NCBI GenBank assembly: GCA_023079485.1
Contig: CM041084.1
Span: 105,486,967-105,550,966 of the forward strand
Source of the DNA: Archilochus colubris
Taxonomy: Eukaryota > Chordata > Aves > Apodiformes > Trochilidae
Length of the DNA stretch: 64,000 nt
Direction: 5' to 3'
The stretch's first letter is position 1. Each line of letters begins with the position of its first letter. Positions 1 through 14,344 of the stretch are shown here, piece after piece. The notes under the pieces were generated by a model. That model searched no databases. It was not told the origin of the DNA and saw nothing but the letters and a program-made list of their open reading frames with translations. Made by a program: the position numbers and the translations under genes.

Positions 1-2047
1 GCCGGTGTGAAACAGTATTGAACAAAATATTACCCTGTATAAAGAAAATGGGAATTGTAGGAATTGCTTCATGGATTAATAGTTTGGATAGCAGCAGAGC
101 GTTAGCCAGGACTCTTACCTGCACGTCCTCTGAGAGTAAGAACATGTTGTAGGTTCTGAACTTCCCGCTCTTCCCTGTCAGGCTGTTCTTGAATCTTTTT
201 TTAAAAAAGAAAATGTCTTTTGATTCCGTTGGTCTTGCTATATTGAGACCCCAGATATGCAATCATTTTGTTGCTATTGCTGCTATAATTTCCTGCCAGG
301 ACAGTTCCTTTGTTGGAGCATCTGTTGCAATTACTTCCAGATAGAATGTTTCTTGAAAGGATGACTGGTTTTAAATTAATTCCTGTGCTACTGCTGCATA
401 TTTGCATTTTATTCACTTTTTTCTTTCTTTTTTTTTTTTTCCCCCGTGTCTTTATCGAAGATATGCCCCTCTCAAGGAAATACATAATGCTAACATAATT
501 TTTTAAGTAAAGTCTTTAATCAGTAAATTTTACTGTAGAATACTCAGCATTGTAATGATGCTGTAATCTCTGAGTAGTCAGCAGTCAAGGGTAAGTCTAA
601 ATCCTTGCCAACTTCTGTCCAAAATGAAACATGTTTGGAAATATAGTCATTTTTTTTGTAGCAGGGCTTCCTAGATCTTCAGGATTTCTATATAATCTTT
701 TGGCTTTCTTGAATGTATTGACATTCAGTTAAACACCTTTCTGTGAAGGTGAATGCTCATGTGAGTTGCCACTGGGTTAAGAACTACAAGTTAGCAGAAG
801 AAACTTTTTCCTTGTAGCTTGGGTTCGATTACATCAAGGAATACTGCTGACTGTCATCTGACTTGTATCGTGGCAGCAGGCAGGTGTAAGAAAAGCAGTG
901 TTACCCTTTGGTTGCATCAGATTGTTTTTCCTGCTACTGGGACAAGAAAAAAAAACAAGCAGACATCATATTAGAAGTTCAGATGTGCTGGTACTGTGCA
1001 GCATTGTAAATTAAAAGTAACTATATGGAGTTTAATGCTCCTGAAGGAGGGTAGAAGTTGTCAGATTTAAACTGGACCAGTGCTTCACAGAAACTTGTCT
1101 AAATAATTCCTCCTAAGGAAATGTAAAATGTGTTCTGGCTTGAGTTAGTGTTAGTATTCTACCTCTGTCTTCTATGTAGATTCAATTTTTAATGAGTAAC
1201 AGAATAATTCAGGAATTGAAATACAAGATGAATAGCACTAAAGCTGTGAATGTTAGTGTCATTTATAAAGAAGTGGAACAAAGCACCGAATTCTTAGGCT
1301 TGAAAAGTTTGTATTTCAAATAAACTGCAAAATCTAGCCATGCAGGATAAAATACAGAAGGGAGAATGCACTTGGCTTGATTCAACCTGTGGCTTCTAAT
1401 AAGAAAAACACATTGGGAAAGCATCCTCCCCCTAGGTTTCCAAGGGAGGTACTTGAAGTGGCTTGTGCTGAGGAAGGCTGAACAGCATTGCCCTTGGTGG
1501 TCATCCTGAAGTACTACTCTGAACTGCTTGTGTCCTCGAGCAAGTGTTGTTCCTGAGCTTCAGTAGGGCTGCAGTCTGGGGAAGGCAGGGCACCACAGGA
1601 GCTATGTTTGCCGCCATGGCTTGAAAGGCAGCAGAGATTCATGGAAGTCGTGGATTTAGGCCTTTCTCTTCATCTCTGCCTCTCTCTTCCTCTTGCCCAG
1701 AATAAGGCCAGGAGTCATGCCAGTATGACCTTGCCTCTCTGAGTATAAATTGTGCCTCTGCCAAGAGCTACTTTACTTGGTTGCCCAGGGAAGATCACTC
1801 AGCTTTGCAAGCTCTCCAGGTCTTGCAGGACCCAGACTTTCTCACGAGTAACAAGTTTTTCATCACCTTCCTGTGTTTTCCTATACAAAGTGCCAGTTCT
1901 CCCCTGAGTATCCAGCTCTTCTACCAGTATCCAGACTGGTAGTGGTATGCAGGGTCTTCCTCCTTCACCCTCAGGGTATCTGCTGTACTAGCAATCAGGA
2001 GGTGTGAGTCCACCCTGGGCTTACAGCTGGCTACCACTATGTGCTTT

Positions 2048-2560
2048 ATCATAGAATCATGGAATTGGCTGGGTTGGAAGGGACCTCAGAGATCATCGAG
2101 CCCAACCCATGAACCACCGTTGCGGTTGCTAGACTATGGCACTGAGTGCCACATCCAGTCTCTTTTTAAATATCTCCAGGGATAGAGAATCCACTACTTC
2201 CCTGGGCAGCCCATTCCAATGTCTGATCACCCTCTCAGTAAAGAAATTCTTTCTAATGTCCAACCTAAACCTCCCCCAGCACAACTTAAGACCATGCCCT
2301 CTTGTCTTGCTGAGAGTTGCCTGGGAAAAGAGACCAACCCCCCCTGGCTACCCCCTCCTTTCAGGTAGTTGTAGAGAGCGATGAGGTCTCCTCTGAGACT
2401 CCTCCAGGCTGAACAACCCCAGCTCTCTCAGCCTCTCCTCATAGGGTCTGTGCTCGAGTCCCTTCACCAGCCTGGTTGCCCTCCTTTGGACCTGCTCCAG
2501 GACCTCAATATCTTTCCTGAACTGAGAATTCCATCTGGTGACTGTGTCCATTATACGCCT
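2048..2560 (-). mobile_element. CR1 LINE, 5'-truncated 3' fragment
   Basis: Read on the plus strand it begins with the reversed CR1 3' end (ATCATAGAATCATGG) and continues with the usual reverse-complemented 3' part (GGTTGGAAGGGACCTCAGAG, then the stretch CCTAAACCTCCCCCAG). The antisense frame encodes the C-terminal end of the CR1 ORF2 protein, with [14 protein letters not shown] and [11 protein letters not shown]. It is truncated and cannot move on its own. It lies in the first intron of the window. Confidence 0.93.
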
Positions 2561-5500
2561 TCAACTGGACAGGTTGTACCGTGATCGTAGCATTTTGACC
2601 TTTCATACCAGCAGCTCTTAGATGGAATGGTTGAGCAGTGTCTTCCTATATGCTGATGAGGTCATGCTTAGATTTCCCTTTGTAGATCTACATTCTCACT
2701 AGCTTTAATCACAGCTAAAAAACATATCACATGAGTAACACTATTATGAAATACTGAAGTATTTTCAGAGGGGTTTAGAAACCCACGAAATTAATGGAAG
2801 TCAAAATCAAAGATAAGCTTTAATATTCAGCCCTATGTTGTACATTTGATTAAATATTAATTCACAGCAATGTGTTGGGTACTTATAACCAAGCTCTCTT
2901 GACCCATTTGAAATGCATGGTCATATATATAAACCTGGCATTTGAAAAAGGACAAGTCAACACCGTAGATCCCACTTAAATCTTTCCTTGTTTAATTAGT
3001 GGCTTTTAAGTTGTTGACTTGATCACAGTTTGGAATTAGGAAAACATTGCTGTAAGATATGCTTGTGTTGAAAAATGCAGAGTCTCTCTGCAACACTTTT
3101 CTTTATTTATTTTTATTATTTTTTTAGCAAAGCAAAATGGAGGGAAATAGTATGATCTTCAAAGAGACCCTTCCTCAGTTGCCCTCTTTTTTGACACAGG
3201 TTAGCAGCATTTTGGAAGACTTTGCATGTGGCAGTCTGTGGGGTTAGCAGGGAGCAAACCACCACTGTGAGGTCAGGACTGCCTCAGCCCTGAGATCTGC
3301 TGGTTATCTGGGCTGTGCTGATGCTCTCAACTGCAAATGTCTTGTATCATGGAACATCTGCCTAACAAGAAAATGTGCCCTTTGTTAACTTGAGCTTACT
3401 GTTCATGGGTGGGAAGTGGTTGAGCATTTCCTCTTAACAGGAGGAAATAGTTAAAAGACTTGAGAAGGAGAAGAAGGAGTGTCGAGGTTTTCGTAGATGA
3501 AGGTCTGTAGCTCACTTTAGTGTCTTTGGACCCTGTACTGATTTGGAGAAATGAAGGGTAGAAAAAGAGAATAAAATTAACAAGGAGAATGTTGTTCCTT
3601 GGTCTCCTTTCTTTAGTTTTCTTGAGCATAGTTTCTTATCACTTCTGTGTATGTTCTTGTGGTTTTCATTCTTTCTTTTGTCCTGGGATGCTCGTTACTA
3701 GCAGGCGTTGAAAGGACAATTAGCAGATGTATCTGCTGATTTTTTGGAGGGACGAAAAAATGTAGAACTGAACTAGATATTAGGCATCCTTAATTGTTAC
3801 CTTAGAATGTGCTTACAATAGGATGCTCTTCAAAAAGCTCACCTGATACCACTGTTGCTGGTTACAAGACCATGACAGCAGCTGCCAGCATGCTTCACTG
3901 TAGCATCAGCTGCCTCTGGTGTGTGTATTTCTGTTTTGCACTTTCTGTTTTTGCTAACCATGGGCCTGAATGAGCATGGTGACAGCAAAGAGAAGTTGCC
4001 CTGAACCTGCTTTGATTTATACTAGGAAGCTGGTGTGAGGCATGGCTGCTGTATAAAGTTTCCTTTAGCTCTGACTTGGAAAGGAATGACAGGTTCTTGG
4101 TTTCTGTTTGCAACTCAGTTATCTTTGCTGGGTGTTTTGTGTTGCCTGCGGTAGGTTTTCCACTCCCCACAGCTTATCTAAGCTGATAGTGAGTAACTGT
4201 TCAGGAAGCACAACCACTGTCCATGGCAGGTAGCCAGGGCTGCATGGCAAGAAGGGTGGCAGTGGGTGTGTGGACACCTGTGTGTGGGAGGGAGAGGAGT
4301 GATGTGGTTATCCTCAAACTGCTGTGGGGTGGTACAGAGCCTGATCTCATCACTTTTAATTTGACACAGGAACTAAGCTAACCTGAAGAGGTAAGGAGTA
4401 GTGAATACCTGGCTTCTGACTTCATCTTATAGTTGCCTAGTACCTCTCACCTAAGATACTTTGGATCTCCCTCTTTGTGTTGTAGTTGTCATTTCTTGTT
4501 TGTAAAACCACATCAGGAATTTGAAATGTTTGTATTTGCTTTTTGTCCTTCACTTTGGAACAGGAAGAAGTGCTGATTTTAGAAGACTTCTCAGTTCATA
4601 TTATGTTTGTGTAGGAGGAAGCTATCTAAAGATTTCTTGTTTAAGCAAGACAGAAAACTCACAGAAACTCCTTCAAAGTATTATTGCAGTTCCTGGATGT
4701 TGATAATCTCATGAAGTCTAAGCATAATACTTGTGTTCTAGAATGAGCTAAATAATAGGTGGTTGCAGTCTATTATTAGGTGTCCTTTGGTTTATCAGGA
4801 TGAACTCTTTGCAAGCTTCTTTCTTCACTACGTAACACCAGTCAACTTTTTTTTTTTTTTTCCTGAAGAGGGGCCAGCAAAGCTTTGGTAGGCTTGAGAA
4901 ACTAAGTCATTTGAAAAATGGCTTTCACTGTAACCAGTAGAAATTTCAGCTGTTCCATGGGATATGGTTTTGCTTCCAGGACTGACTCTGTCAAGCAAAA
5001 CAATGCCTTCATATCATTAAATGCACAGCTCTGTGGGAATTAAGATTTAAATCTTGGCAGGAGATACGATGTTAACTTGTATATTTATGGACTTCACAAA
5101 AAAACCCCGAGATGCATTCTGAATACTGAAGCACTGAAATATGATGCTCAGTAAAATTAAATGTTAGATGCTGTTCAGATTTTACAAGCAATTGGAGTAT
5201 ATTGCAAAGGATTACAGCTACAGATTGGTGAACAGTAAACTTTTTTTAGTCCTTAGGAGAGAATGTAAGCCTGGCTTCTGTTGCTTTTGCAGTATTTAAA
5301 GGACCCTTCAGCTTGTAGCAGTAAAAATAGCATCATCCACACAGAAGTGACATCTGGAAGAAATGCTAATTATGTTTCAGTATTTTCCCAAAGATGCTGG
5401 TAAAGTAGGTAGGCTTAAGAGTTGTGAATACTTTGGGTTTTTTTGTAGTTTGCAATACCATTATTTTTTTAATCTTAACCAAGTATTTGCCATGCCATAT

Positions 5501-6857
5501 AGTAGATACTTGTGCTGTGCCTAGGGGGTAGGATAGTGTGTTACAATTTTATATGTGAGTTTTGCTCTAATTTGCAAAGCTTCTGATGACTGTTAAAGGT
5601 GAATAATTGGTGCAGCCCTAACTACTTAGACAAAAACCCAAAGGCAGATGCTTTTTTTGGAGTTTGCTTTGCATGAAGCTACTAATCTGAAAACTATGAT
5701 GAAGACAGAAAATGTATGTAAATTGCAAAGATCACTATAGATGTTTCTAAGTGCCTTGCTATGCAGATTGTAGGGGTGAAGGTCTGTTCTGCCATCTGGG
5801 TCACCTTTAGAACAAAGTCCACTAATGGATCTTTTCCACCAGTGTCTTGAGGACGTAGTCTCTAATCACAAGTGAAGCAGGGTAAAAATGGTAGTAGCAG
5901 ATGGAAGATTCTTTTTGCTAATGAGCCAATCTAGGATCTGTTAAGTCCAGAGAACTCATGAAGTTAAATGATTTTGCTGGGTTGGTAGGGTCAACTAAGA
6001 GCAGTCAGAAGTTATGATGGCACTTGGTTTTCATAGCTCATGCTTGCAGAACTCCTCTGGGGCACACTTACAGTCTGGTGAAGAGATGACTTGGTTAGTA
6101 CTGGCTGCTCCTGGAGTTGCCAGATCAAAGTGCATTGTGTGGATGTCCAGACTAGGTTAACAAGTGGATGAAACAGCACATCCTAGTTGGCACAACACCT
6201 GAGGACTTTCACTTGCAGCTTGCCAGGTGCCAGTTGCCACCTGTTTCAAGTGGAGCCCTTAAAGCCCGGTCCTTCTTGATGGTGTGTGCTGAAGGGGGTG
6301 AGTGTATTCAGAGCATCTTCATGGATACATGGCTTGTGTGCTGGCCACTTGACAAGTATCAGTTTCCACAGTATTGTGTAGGCAGAAGTTAATACTTCCA
6401 TGAAGATTATTCTGTCTTCTACAAGAATTTTTGTTTACTCCTTCCCACTTAGAGCAAGATGGTAATCAGTGTTAAAACTCAGAATTAAGCCCTTGCTTGC
6501 CCTTCTGAAAACAGGGAAAATGCATTAATCAAGAGAGCTAAATATGTGCTATTGCAAAATTAGACTGAATTGAATTCAGCCACCTTCTTGTCATCATGTG
6601 AACACCAAGAAAACAAATGTCCTATTGTGAAATGAATCTGGATTAATTTAATTGTTTCTCATCTTATTTAAAGGAGATGGCTATTTAAATGGGGCTGATC
6701 TTGTCTTTTATTAGAACCCTATCAAGTTATGCTTGCTATGTTTTTTGCATCTCTTTGTTTAAACTTAGGATTTATAGTTCAGCACTCCAAGTTTCAGATT
6801 TCTCTGTAACAGCTAAACTCAAAGTGTTCTAGAAATTGTAATATAAGAATATATAGA

Positions 6858-6883
6858 ATATAAGGACCTTCTGGTCCTTATAT
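6858..6883. repeat. Perfect 11-bp hairpin with a 4-nt loop
   Basis: ATATAAGGACC (6858-6868) and GGTCCTTATAT (6873-6883) are separated by TTCT. Confidence 0.9.
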
Positions 6884-7944
6884 AGCTGTATGCTGTGTAT
6901 ATATAGCTGCAATGTGCCAAGCATCTAACTTGCTATTTTAAGAATTAGACTCCAGTGAATACCATTATACAGCAAAGTAGAAGAAGGTGTGGTGTATAGA
7001 TAGCTTCAGTGTCTTTTTCATGCAGTAGCTTGGGTGCTAGAGAACTCTTAAGGTAGATCATCTTGCCTGTGGACAGTACCTGAACCAGCTGATTACTTAA
7101 ATAGGAAGGCAACCAAGCCTCAAGTAGCTAAGTTGCAAACCACGAAGATGAGATGGGGAGATGCTGATGGGAAGTGATCCTCTTTGCTGAATGACGTGAT
7201 GGAAGGACAAGAGCAAGGTGTTCTCCCAATACACCTTGTGGAATGTAGCATTGTCCCTTGTGCCTACCCATAGCAAAAGCAAAAACTCTTGAGATTTGAG
7301 AGTGATAAGCACTATTTGAATTCAAATAAAAACTGTAGCATCATCTTGGAACTATGCATAGAAAACTTCCATGACCTCCAAGAATCAATGCAATGTCCAG
7401 ATTTTCTTTAGATCATTGGTATGGACATCTGTTGTTGACTATAAATAGAAGCCTTGTGACTGGGGCAGTTACATTTTTGCACAAGACTTCTATAACTGTA
7501 ATATTGCACAGATGTAAATGTATTCTCAAGTAAGGAAGCTCAACTGTGCGCATAGCCAAGGAGAACTCTTAGCCCTAAAATGTGGGTCTGTATTCTGTGG
7601 AAAAAGGCATCAGCTCCGTGGGGCCCCAATTACTAGTGTGTTAAATTGAGATATCCATCTGTGCACCAAAATGAATTGGTGAGCAGCTAACCTCCAACAG
7701 CTTGAGGTAAGACTTACTGAGTAAGCAGTGTATGAAACTTTGCTTCAGATTTTTGCATTTTTAGCACTTTGTGCCTAGTTTCTGGAGGAAGGGAGGAAGA
7801 GGGGATGTTGTTTGGACTCTTCAGGAAGATGTGTGGTGTCTGTTATTCCAGACTATTTGAAGCAATAAGTCATCAGACTCTGCTCCATCTTGCCTAGAGA
7901 GATTTCTTCATCCCTTCCCTGGCTCCCTCCAGTTGAAAGTCACA

Positions 7945-8210
7945 ATTATATAATCTGCTGAGTTGGAAGAGACCCATCAGGATCATCAAGTCCAACTCCT
8001 ATCCCTTTTAGGACACCCCAAGAATCCCACCAATGTGCCTGGGAGCATCATCCAAATGCTTCTTGAACTCAGGAGGCTTAGTGCCATAACTACTTCTGTG
8101 GGGAGCCTGTTCCACTGCTCAACCACCCTCGGGGTGAAAAACTTTTCCCTGTTATCTAACCTAAACTTCCCCCAGCACATCTTCCTACCATTCCCTCAGG
8201 TCCTGTCATT
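7945..8210 (-). mobile_element. CR1 LINE 3' fragment (older copy)
   Basis: Reverse-complement CR1 tail: GAGTTGGAAGAGACCCATCA, ATCATCAAGTCCAACTC, then AGCCTGTTCCACTGCTCAAC and CCTAAACTTCCCCCAGCACA. The 3' terminal octamers are worn. Only the 3' end of the element is present. Confidence 0.88.
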
Positions 8211-10477
8211 GGAAAAGGCTGTACCTGGACTGGATGTCTCAGGAACCGATGTCCACTGCTGGCAAAGAACCTTGCTAGAGAAGCACTGGCATTACTGGAG
8301 GCACCAGCATTTGCTGGGGCTGTGTGCCCCATGAGCTGTTAGTGTGACAAGAGTTGTGGGTATGTGGTGGTTTAAAATGCTGCTCACAGCAATCCAGGCA
8401 GTCTGGGGATCAGTAATTAATGCTGTGAAACAGTGCTCTCAACTCGACAGTGATGCCAGAGTCTACTGTAATATACAGCACAGTGCTTGTGCAGTTGGTG
8501 AAAATGCAGTCAACTTCTTTAAAGAACTTGTGGGTATAGTACTGTAGTGTGTTGTATTTTATTTCACCTGTCTGTGTTTGGTTGTATTGTTAAAGTATGT
8601 TGGGGTTATGCTCTTTGAGCTTTTCTCCTGACCTGGAAATGGATGCATTCCGTATCTGTGGGCAAAACAAGGTGTCTTTGGAACTCAAAACTGAGCATCT
8701 CCTTGTGACACTGTAATATCTGCATGGTCACTGGTCCTGGGCCACTCCTACAAAGATCCATTAGGACAGGAACTTCCCAGGAACAGAGGGAAGGGGCACA
8801 GAGGGTGATTTCTGATATGTGGTTAGTGAAACTATTTGGTTAGTGAAACTTCATGTGAACAGAGTGAACTGGTCATGGACCTAGGTACATGGTGAGTGAT
8901 TCTTGTGTCAGACCTAAGTGTTGATTATGGGGTGATTGTTGCTGAATTCCTCTTGCATTCCTCGTTCCTCAACTAGCATTGACTTCCAGTGGTTGAAATG
9001 ATTTGTGTGCTGTAAAATGCTTTATGGATTTTGAATACAAGCTGATGAACTCAGCTTGACCTATGTGGTGTAGATGAGCTCTCAGCCCTCCTTGTCTGTG
9101 AACTCAGAAGTGTTTTCCTGAGAAAAACCCCAAACAGGCAATCTTTGTGACTCCTCAGAAGATCAGTTTTTCAAAGTCAATTGTCTTTGATTTAAGCATA
9201 GAAATTAGAGCTCCTCCTTTGGAGCCTGTGGTGAGGTAACCTCAGGTGGCCACCAGATTTTCATTGTAGCTTCATTCCTAGAGACAGTAAGAAGCATAGC
9301 TAAGTGTTGCCTCCAGATTAGGCTTTTGTCTTTTCTTCATCTTCAGTACAGAAATCTGCAGTAGATGTCTGGAAAAACCTGAGTTGCAAGTGAGGGTCAT
9401 GGGGAGTAAGTAGTACTGCATGCAGTACAGTCTTTACTTCATCTGAAAATATACAGCTCCAACGTATCAGAAAGCTTATGTAGGTCATGCAAGAATCTAG
9501 TGACTTCAGTATCAGACTTGCCTATTGTGTCTTTCACAGTATTTCATCAGCACTTTCTGCCTCCTCAGCAATCTTTTACAGCCAGTCTACAACATAACAC
9601 ACATTTTGTTATGATCACTGCCTAAAGAGTCAATGTGTCTAGTAATGTCCTGTCTGGGTATGTATTCTACATTCCTGGAATGTGCTTTTATAATTTTTAA
9701 GTGACTTGTTCTGTGAGGCTCAATAAATGGCATTGGGAAGGAAATAAAAAAGGCATTTTTTGAAAGCATGCTTTCAAAGACAAAGTATTTTCAAATCTAT
9801 TGCATGGATTAGTAGTAATTAGTAGTAGCTGGCCCTTTTTTGAATTTAAGAGTTATTCTAAATAATCAGGCTAAGAAGCATACTCCTTTCTAGTTGCCAT
9901 CTAGTTTCCTACTGAAAAAACATCCCCTTTAAAGCTTGGTTTTATCTTGTAACTGCCTTAAAAGCAGTTTTATCCCTTTGTTTTGAATGATTCAGTGCAA
10001 GGAGATCTGTTTAGGAACAGGGAGCACAGATGTATGACTTGTTTTAAAAAAACACTTTTGTTGTTGAACTGTTCACTTACTGTCCTGGGGCCTAAATGTC
10101 TCATTCAGCCCTGTATTTGTAATTAGTGTTAAAGTGAACTTCACTCAGGTTGGTAACATATCTGTGCAGGCACTCTTTGGTTTGAAAAAAGCTAAGCTAA
10201 CTCTTCTTTGAAAGTAGCTTTTGTAACTTCTTTTTTCTTGAATGATTTGAGTCTAATGCAGTTGGTTCTTGCTTGTTTTTCTGTATCTTAGGAGCAAGAG
10301 ACTGCATTTCCTCATGTTGCTCCCCAGACAGCAGTTCCAAAGAGCTGTTATTTTGAGCCATTGTGTTGGAAACCATATAATCAAATCAGACAGCTTCAGC
10401 TTCATGTTTAACAGTATATGGTGTATCTCTACCAGAACACTCCTGCTGGCTGGCTCATCTCAGGAAATTCATTCTGG

Positions 10478-10800
10478 ATCACAGAATCACAGATGTTAGG
10501 GGTTGGAAGGGACCTCGAAAGATCACTGAGTCCAACCCTCCTGCCAGAGCAGGATCACCAAGTGTAGGTCCAGGCAGGTTTTGAATGTCTTCAGGGAAGG
10601 AGACTCCACAACTTCACTGGGCAGCCTGTTCCAGTGCTCTGTCACTTTCACAATGAAAAAGCTTTTCTTTGTTTACATGGAACCTCCTATGCTCCAGCTT
10701 GCACCCATTGCCCCTTGTCCTATCATGGGACATCACTGAGAAGAACCTGGTTCCATCCTTCTGACACTTACCCTTTATATATTTATAAACATTAATGTTC
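10478..10800 (-). mobile_element. CR1 LINE 3' fragment
   Basis: Starts ATCACAGAATCACAG and continues GGGTTGGAAGGGACCTCGAA, GTCCAACCCTCCTGCC, and a CR1-like region with CCTTGTCCTATCATGGG. This is the reverse complement of a CR1 3' end, of a subfamily different from the copy near 2 kb. The right boundary is approximate. Confidence 0.9.
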
Positions 10801-13800
10801 CACTTAAGAAATGACCGTGGGATTCTCTTATCTGGTAGAAATTTAATGGTGGCAGTTGCCCTGATGGTGGGATGCTTTCATAATACATTGGTGTTCAGTG
10901 CTGCTGGATGGAATGTTGGCTGTGCAGCTTTACATTAACAGCAATGTGATTTCCTTAGCAGTATTCCTTGAAATACAGTGAAGTACAGTCAGGTGGCCTT
11001 AAAGACAGTGGCATAAACAGATCTCTGTCATGTTCCTACAGCATCTTGTTCATGTCTGAGTTTTAGTTCTCTGGAGTTACAATGAAGAGGCATCTGGAAG
11101 CTCTTTCTCTTAACCTGTGTTTCTTCATTCCTGGTTTGGATGCTAAACATAGCTACAGCTTAGAAAATTTGAAGTCCATTATAACCAAGTTTAGAAAAAA
11201 ACTAGATTTTTTTGGCTGATGGTGCTGGGACAGCAAAAATTGACAAGCTTGAGCAGCAAATGGAGATTTAATAGAAGGCCTATAGTTTTCCATGGCACAT
11301 GCTGCTGTGCCTAAGTAGAGGCTCTTCAGGGTCGTGGCTGCCTGAGCTTTGCAGGAGTGACACTGAGTGCTCTTTCTGGATGTACAGCTCCGGGAGCAGG
11401 CAGGTCACTGGGGTGAGAGGGTACAGATCTCAGTGACCGCTCGTAGAGGTGAGAAGCTATAGTGTCACTCTGCATAGATTTGGAGGAAGCTGAGCTGGGT
11501 TTCAGTTGCTAGTTCCTTCCCTTACAGCCTTCTTGCAGGATTGCAGCCAAAGGAAGGTATGTAGGGAGCAAAGGGATGAAATAGCTGGTTTTATTTGAAC
11601 TGCCTTCTCTGACAGTCAAGAAAAGTAAATAACTTTCCAAAGGATGTTTTTGGCAGGACAGGCAGCATTTCTAAAGACAGAAGTCTCACTTAATTGTAAA
11701 AAGGGCTGTTAATCTGTGTAGACAGACCTGTGTCCTCCAGTGAAACACGTGAGAGCTAATCCCTACCTGTAACTGGTCACCTACGTGTTCTGTGTGGGAT
11801 CTGAAAATAGGAACAACCTTGTAGCCCTAAGGGGATTGTGACTCACTATCAAAGTGCACAAGTGGTGAGAAAGTCTTTCCTGCTCTCAGAAACAAGAAGT
11901 TCAAACTACTAAACCATGTATCCTGTCAGCACTGCTTTCCTGGAAATGCTGCCCAAAAGAAGATGCCTTTCATGTTATGCAGGTGCCTGATGCTGTTCAG
12001 TAACTGCAGTTAATGTTGATATGGTCAGAGATTGCAGATACTTTTTCTTCTTTTAAATGCTGTTCTGAGAGGTGTTAGCTGAAACTTCACTGTTTTAGCT
12101 GCTCAGAGGTTTTTTCCTCCTTGTTTTCCTGTGGAGTTTAATGTAGTGACTGACTGCAAGACTGTGAAGACTTTTCACATTTAGTTTGGCAGAAATTGCT
12201 TTCTAGCAAATGTGAAAGCAGCTCTTGATAAGCAGTATTTTTTTTCTGAGTGAAGAGTATCTTGCACTTCTCTTCAGTTCCTGTGGTAACCTCCTGGTAG
12301 CTGCATGAGTCTTTTTGCAAGGATATCATCACCTGCAGCCACTTCATGTTACGAGTATGAAAAACTTCAGTCACTGGTTTGAGTGCTGTAGAACCTTTCC
12401 TTCTGGCAGAAGACACCTCCTGTGTCTCCTCTTGGAGCCTGCAATGTTGACTTCGATGTTGGGTCATTGCTTTTGTTTCAAGGCAGAAAGGGAGTACCAA
12501 TAGAGCAGGGGTACTTTTAGCTTATGAAAAGGTGTAAGTATCAGCAAGCAGCACTGAGAAGGAAATACCCTTCTGTACAGCTTTCAAACTGTTTCAGACA
12601 ATTCGGGTATCAGTTTACAGTCACTTTGTGACATTAGGTTGTAACTGCCCAAAACTGTTTCATGCTAGAAGTGATGTTGTGTGGCTCTTCACTATACAGG
12701 TCTGTAGCTATGACTGTCACTTCAAACTTGCCTTCCATTTATCACATTTACATTATTTATGCTCGTATCAAGCATTTGGACAGCAGCAAACTGGACAAAA
12801 AATTTGGGACAGTAACATTTCCAGTGTTAAGCCTACAAAAGCAGTACTTAGTAGATGACCATAATATTTGTTTTGTTTTTGGAGTTTCAGTTTTGCTGGC
12901 TGGCAGGTAACACTCCTGCCATGAAAAGGCTACCACCATATTAAGAATTTTGCAAAATTAAACAAATATAGGGAAGTTAATGTTTGCTCCAAGTGGAACA
13001 GGTTCTTTCCATGGCTTATATGGAAGTAAACAGGAATCATCTTAATCATGTATTTCAGTCACAGTTCTGGCCACTGGGGAGACTACTTCTGTGGGTGGTC
13101 TGACTGAGAATAACCCTAAAGTTACTTTACATAAGTTTGGTTAGGTATGGACGTTCTTGTGTTGAGTAATCCTGTTACTCGAAGGAAGTAGGAGGAAAGT
13201 TGATTCATGTTTCAGTGCTCTTGGGGATCATTGCAGCCATGGTCTAATGTAAATGGGCTACAGGGACTTGTTAATATTTGTGGAGGTTGTTTTTTGTTTA
13301 CTTTTTTTTTTTTTTTTAGATGTTTGTGAATTTGCATATGTACTGTTTTATATTTGTGTAAGCTTGGTAGCTGTGCTGCTCTTGAGTTACTTCCCTGTCA
13401 AGCAGAGTCTGCTGGGAGCTCCTAATTCAAGTGACTGGAGGATAAGATACTCTTCAGGCAGGGTCTTCATCTCTGGTGAATGCCAACTGAAGCTTCAGAG
13501 CAGTAGTGCAAAAAAAAAACCCAACAAGACAAAAATTGAGCTGGCTGGTAACGATGCTGTTTCTGGTTTGAAGTATGATTCAGAGAACTGGAAATGGTGT
13601 TTCTCACAGTTAGTCTTTAACAACAAATGTAATGAGTAGTGACAAAATATCTAAATATATGAAAACAAAACATTTCATGAATTCTAAATCTCTGAAGGAA
13701 TTAAATTATAAATATGTGGCTTTTAAAAGAATAGAGCTAGCAATGACATTTTAAAGCAAGCTTAGAAAAGCTTAAAACCTTCCATTAGCAACACTTCTGC

Positions 13801-14344
13801 CATCCTGAATGTGGATCTGTAGCAGAGAGAAATGCTATTGCTATCAGAATGTGTGGTATTGTCAACTTTCTCTCTTCCCCTAGAATTTGCATAAGCATAT
13901 GATGTGAGAAGGGAAAAAAATGTAGGGATTTCTTAGTGGTCATGAATTGCGTGCCATGAATCACTGTCTAAATAAAATAACATGAAAAGAAACTAGGAAA
14001 ACTCGTATGCTTTCTTGGATTCTAGGTATTCATTGGTGAAATTAAGATCCATCTGTGCCTAAATATAATTAGTCAAGACTTTAGTGGTGGAGGGGAAAGC
14101 TGAGCTTTCAGATGGAGTAACCATTTTCTGGATCTACATCTGCCCCATCTCACACAGGCTGTTTGAGAAAGGAGAGGATCACTGGTCTCAAATGCAGTCT
14201 CAATTTTTGCATGCTAGGGGAACAGCAACATGTTGGTTGGTGTTACAGCATTTTATGCTGAGTTTTGTGTTGTCTTGCTATAGTTATGCTTTCTGATGTG
14301 GAGGATGAAAAGCTGGTGCTAAGCATGTGGTTATAGCTTGATTG

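Noticed and set aside
6168..6392. A frame ending near a CAGCTTGCCAG/GTGCC site that slightly resembles the missing TAF4b exon before exon A
   Set aside because: Only a Leu-Gln-Leu triplet agrees. The rest of the frame and the acceptor context do not match, so the upstream exon is taken to lie outside the window.
8363..8376. TGTGGTGGTTTAAA, similar to the start of some avian ERVL-type LTRs
   Set aside because: The similarity stops after the first dozen bases, and no LTR body, internal region or second LTR is seen.
13253..13639. A 128-codon plus-strand frame with a hydrophobic N-terminal part
   Set aside because: The hydrophobic stretch is largely encoded by a T-run, and the rest resembles no family I know. 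No supporting signals.
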